A DNA stretch of 62,017 nucleotides from Curtobacterium luteum (GTDB taxonomy: Bacteria; Actinomycetota; Actinomycetes; Actinomycetales; Microbacteriaceae): assembly GCF_001475545.1 (NCBI RefSeq), contig NZ_LDQC01000009.1:1-62017 (forward strand), in the 5' to 3' direction. Shown here one piece after another: positions 60,093 to 62,017 of the stretch (position 1 is its first letter; every line of letters begins with the position of its first letter). The notes below the pieces were generated by a model. It made no database searches, was not told where the DNA came from, and saw only the letters and a list, made by a program, of their open reading frames with translations. A program made the position numbers and the translations under genes.

Positions 60093-60836
60093 GTGGACAA
60101 CGCAGCCATCCCCACCCCCGGCCACCTCGACGCGGACGCGGTCCGGGCACTCATCGACCACGCGATCCTGAAGCCCGAGCTCACCCGGGCGGACGTCGAC
60201 GCCCAGCTCGACGAGGCCGCCGCGTACCGCGTGTTCAGCGTGTGCGTCCGGCCGAGCGACGTCGCGCACGCCGTCGAACGTCTGACCGGCACCGGGGTCG
60301 GCGTCGGCACGGTGATCGGCTTCCCGCACGGCACGACCTCGACCGCCGCCAAGGTCGCCGAGTCGCTGCAGGCCCTGGCCGACGGCGCGTTCGAGCTCGA
60401 CATGGTGCAGAACATCGGCGCTGCGAAGTCCGGCGACTGGGAGCGCGTCGAGCAGGACGTCCGCGCCGTCGTCGACGCCGCCGGCAGCACGGTCGTCAAG
60501 GTCATCCTCGAAACCGCGTTCCTCACCGACGACGAGATCGTCGCCGCCTCGCGGGCCGCACAGCGCGCCGGAGCCGCGTTCGTGAAGACGTCGACCGGCT
60601 TCGCCGGTGGTGGCGCGACGACCGAGCACATCCGCCTGATGCGCGAGACCGTCGGCCCCGACACCGGTGTGAAGGCCTCCGGCGGCGTTCGCGGGCTGGA
60701 CACCCTGCTCGAGATGGTCGACGCGGGCGCGGACCGCATCGGCACGAGCGCCTCGGCGCGCATCCTCGACGAGCTCGCGCACCGCAGCGAGACCGGCGCC
60801 GCGTCGGCGCTCGGCGACGACACCTCGTCCTACTGA
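60093..60836 (+). CDS. deoC: Deoxyribose-phosphate aldolase
   Basis: The 247-residue enzyme is a DeoC barrel: DHAILKPELTRADVD, VIGFPHGTTSTAAKVAE, the Schiff-base Lys in AAFVKTSTGFAGGGAT and the proton-relay Lys in GVKASGGVRGLD. It cleaves deoxyribose 5-phosphate to acetaldehyde and glyceraldehyde 3-phosphate in deoxynucleoside salvage. The GTG start is supported by the -10 box six bases upstream and no ribosome site. Divergent from the SDR-DUF2867 operon. Confidence 0.94.
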   Translation: MDNAAIPTPGHLDADAVRALIDHAILKPELTRADVDAQLDEAAAYRVFSVCVRPSDVAHAVERLTGTGVGVGTVIGFPHGTTSTAAKVAESLQALADGAFELDMVQNIGAAKSGDWERVEQDVRAVVDAAGSTVVKVILETAFLTDDEIVAASRAAQRAGAAFVKTSTGFAGGGATTEHIRLMRETVGPDTGVKASGGVRGLDTLLEMVDAGADRIGTSASARILDELAHRSETGAASALGDDTSSY

Positions 60837-60927
60837 CCCCGACCCTCGCCGGGGCCGTGCACCCGCCGGACGCCAGCGTGCGTCCCGGACGTGCACCGAG
60901 CCTCCCGGCCGTCGCACCGGAGCGATC

Positions 60928-61887
60928 ATGACCGACAGCACCACCCTCCCCGCGGGCCAGTCCCTCGCCCTCGCCGTCGACCTCGGTGGCACGAAGGTCG
61001 AAGCCGCCTTGGTCACCGACCAGGGCGTCGTCCTGCCTGCCACGCGACACCGCAGCCCGACCGGGCCCGGCCGGACCTCGGACGAGCTGCAGGCCGCGGT
61101 CGACGAGGTCGTGACCGCCACGCTCGCGACCCTGCCCGCGGACGCGACCCTGGTCGGCGTCGGGATCGGCTCAGCCGGACCCGTCGACGAGGTCGACGGT
61201 CTCGTGTCCCCGCTGAACATGCCCGTCTGGCGCGGCTACCCGCTCCGCGACCGCGTCGCGCAGCACGTGCCTGCCGGCGTCCCGGTGACGCTCCGCATGG
61301 ACGGCCTCGCGATCACGCTCGCCGAGCACTGGGTCGGGGCAGCGCAGGGATCCGACCACGTGATGGGCATGATCGTCTCGACCGGGGTCGGTGGCGGGCT
61401 CATCCTGCACGGCCGCACCGTCAGCGGACCGACCGGCAACGCCGGCCACATCGGTCATGTCGAGTGCGGCGGGTTCGACGACCCGTGCGCGTGCGGCGGT
61501 ACCGGCTGCCTGGAGGCCGTCGCGTCCGGACCGAAGACGGTCGCCTGGGCCCAGCGTCAGGGCTTCACCGGTACGACGGGCGAGGAACTCGCCGCAGCGT
61601 ACGCCGCTGGCGACGAGATCGCTGTCGCGGCGGTGCGACGCAGCGGACGTGCGCTCGGTCAGGCGATCGCCGCCGCGACGAGCCTGGTCGACCTCGAGGT
61701 GGTCGCGATCGGCGGCGGCTTCTCGCACGTCACACCGGACCTCTTCGAGTACGCCCGGCAGGCTGTCGCGGGGCGCGTCGAGTTCCCGTTCGTGACGAAG
61801 GTGCGGATCGTCCCCACCGGTCTGTCGCAGGACGGGCCGCTCATCGGCGCAGCTGCGCTCGTCCACCGGGCGGATGTGCTGCGCTGA
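60928..61887 (+). CDS. ROK-family sugar kinase
   Basis: The 319-residue protein has the ROK features: ALAVDLGGTKVEAALV (phosphate loop), GIGSAGPVD, the catalytic Asp in LRMDGLAITLAEHW, STGVGGGLILHG, GHIGHVECGG and the zinc motif CACGGTGCLEAVASG. In this sequence the usual N-D of the substrate loop is M-D. It phosphorylates glucose or a related hexose with ATP (glucokinase-like), the sugar being unresolved. ATG 60928 has weak upstream signals; the gap from deoC is 91 bases. Confidence 0.9.
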   Translation: MTDSTTLPAGQSLALAVDLGGTKVEAALVTDQGVVLPATRHRSPTGPGRTSDELQAAVDEVVTATLATLPADATLVGVGIGSAGPVDEVDGLVSPLNMPVWRGYPLRDRVAQHVPAGVPVTLRMDGLAITLAEHWVGAAQGSDHVMGMIVSTGVGGGLILHGRTVSGPTGNAGHIGHVECGGFDDPCACGGTGCLEAVASGPKTVAWAQRQGFTGTTGEELAAAYAAGDEIAVAAVRRSGRALGQAIAAATSLVDLEVVAIGGGFSHVTPDLFEYARQAVAGRVEFPFVTKVRIVPTGLSQDGPLIGAAALVHRADVLR

Positions 61888-62017
61888 GCGATCGGCGCTG
61901 ACGCGCGCCCTACCGCGGCTGCGAGGTGCGTCCCGGAGCGCGGGTGCGCGTGTCGGCCGGGAGGCGCGGGTCGTCCCCGCCCCACCCCTCCGCTCCCGGG
62001 GTGACACTGTCCACAGC
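61888..62017. other. Right edge of the window, no gene seen
   Basis: The last 130 bases hold GC-rich partly self-complementary sequence (GGTGCGTCCCGGAGCGCGGG and GGCCGGGAGGCGCGGG) resembling the GGAGGCGCGG-type hairpin after glpK. It may be the transcription terminator of the kinase gene. No start of another gene is visible. Confidence 0.35.

Overview
The window is a GC-rich actinobacterial chromosome segment, most likely Microbacteriaceae and plausibly Curtobacterium. The order trpD - ctaE - qcrC - qcrA - qcrB, the frequent GTG starts, and the many TANNNT -10 boxes placed 6-7 bases before a start codon (leaderless genes) all point that way. The genus is an inference. No rRNA, tRNA or CRISPR array was seen.

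Left conserved part (1-7750): a divergently placed NfeD/SPFH membrane pair, an SDR, a Nudix hydrolase, a UvrA-like double ABC protein, a 55-residue acidic protein, a MarR regulator divergent from a glyoxalase-fold protein with two operator palindromes between them, and a FemAB-like acyltransferase.

Accessory island (about 7.83-40.0 kb): it starts at a close match to the Xer site dif (7832-7859). Next come an intact tyrosine integrase, an XRE protein and a zinc-ribbon degenerate recombinase, translationally coupled, then a PHP-SMC ATPase (TrlF-like) and two orphan genes. An ArsR-controlled arsenic operon follows (FAD oxidoreductase, ArsB, ArsC, Cys-tailed flavoprotein, second ArsC, ArsN-like acetyltransferase). 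From 22.4 to 37.2 kb the DNA is modular: an alpha/beta hydrolase, a NucA-type nuclease, small proteins, an acetyltransferase, an IS30-family element, two MerR-transporter pairs (MFS and SulP), a truncated LacI, a six-gene fluoride-stress operon (UspA, phosphoglycerate mutase, two Fluc/CrcB, pyrophosphatase, enolase) and tiny orphan genes. The modules are separated by copies of a short motif (core TAGCCGATCG), all in the same orientation. Two copies are 30-bp exact direct repeats that bracket the fluoride operon. This looks like a gene-cassette arrangement that is not a classical integron, and it is the most novel feature here. The island ends with two related MbcA/ParS-like proteins, an orphan gene with a palindromic promoter and an XRE-type protein.

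Right conserved part (40.0-62.0 kb): zinc alcohol dehydrogenase; CopC-like protein; an orphan KAS II-like synthase divergent from a TetR with paired operators; dhaKLM (DhaM fused to HPr) divergent from glpF-glpK with two palindromic operators between them; trpD; ctaE-qcrCAB of the respiratory bcc-aa3 supercomplex; a metallophosphodiesterase; a Stealth-type phosphotransferase; a membrane protein/SGNH hydrolase/NAD-binding DUF2867-type operon; deoC; and a ROK sugar kinase.

Together, the outer genes are central metabolism and respiration, and the island adds resistance to toxic oxyanions and fluoride plus probable mobility and defence functions.
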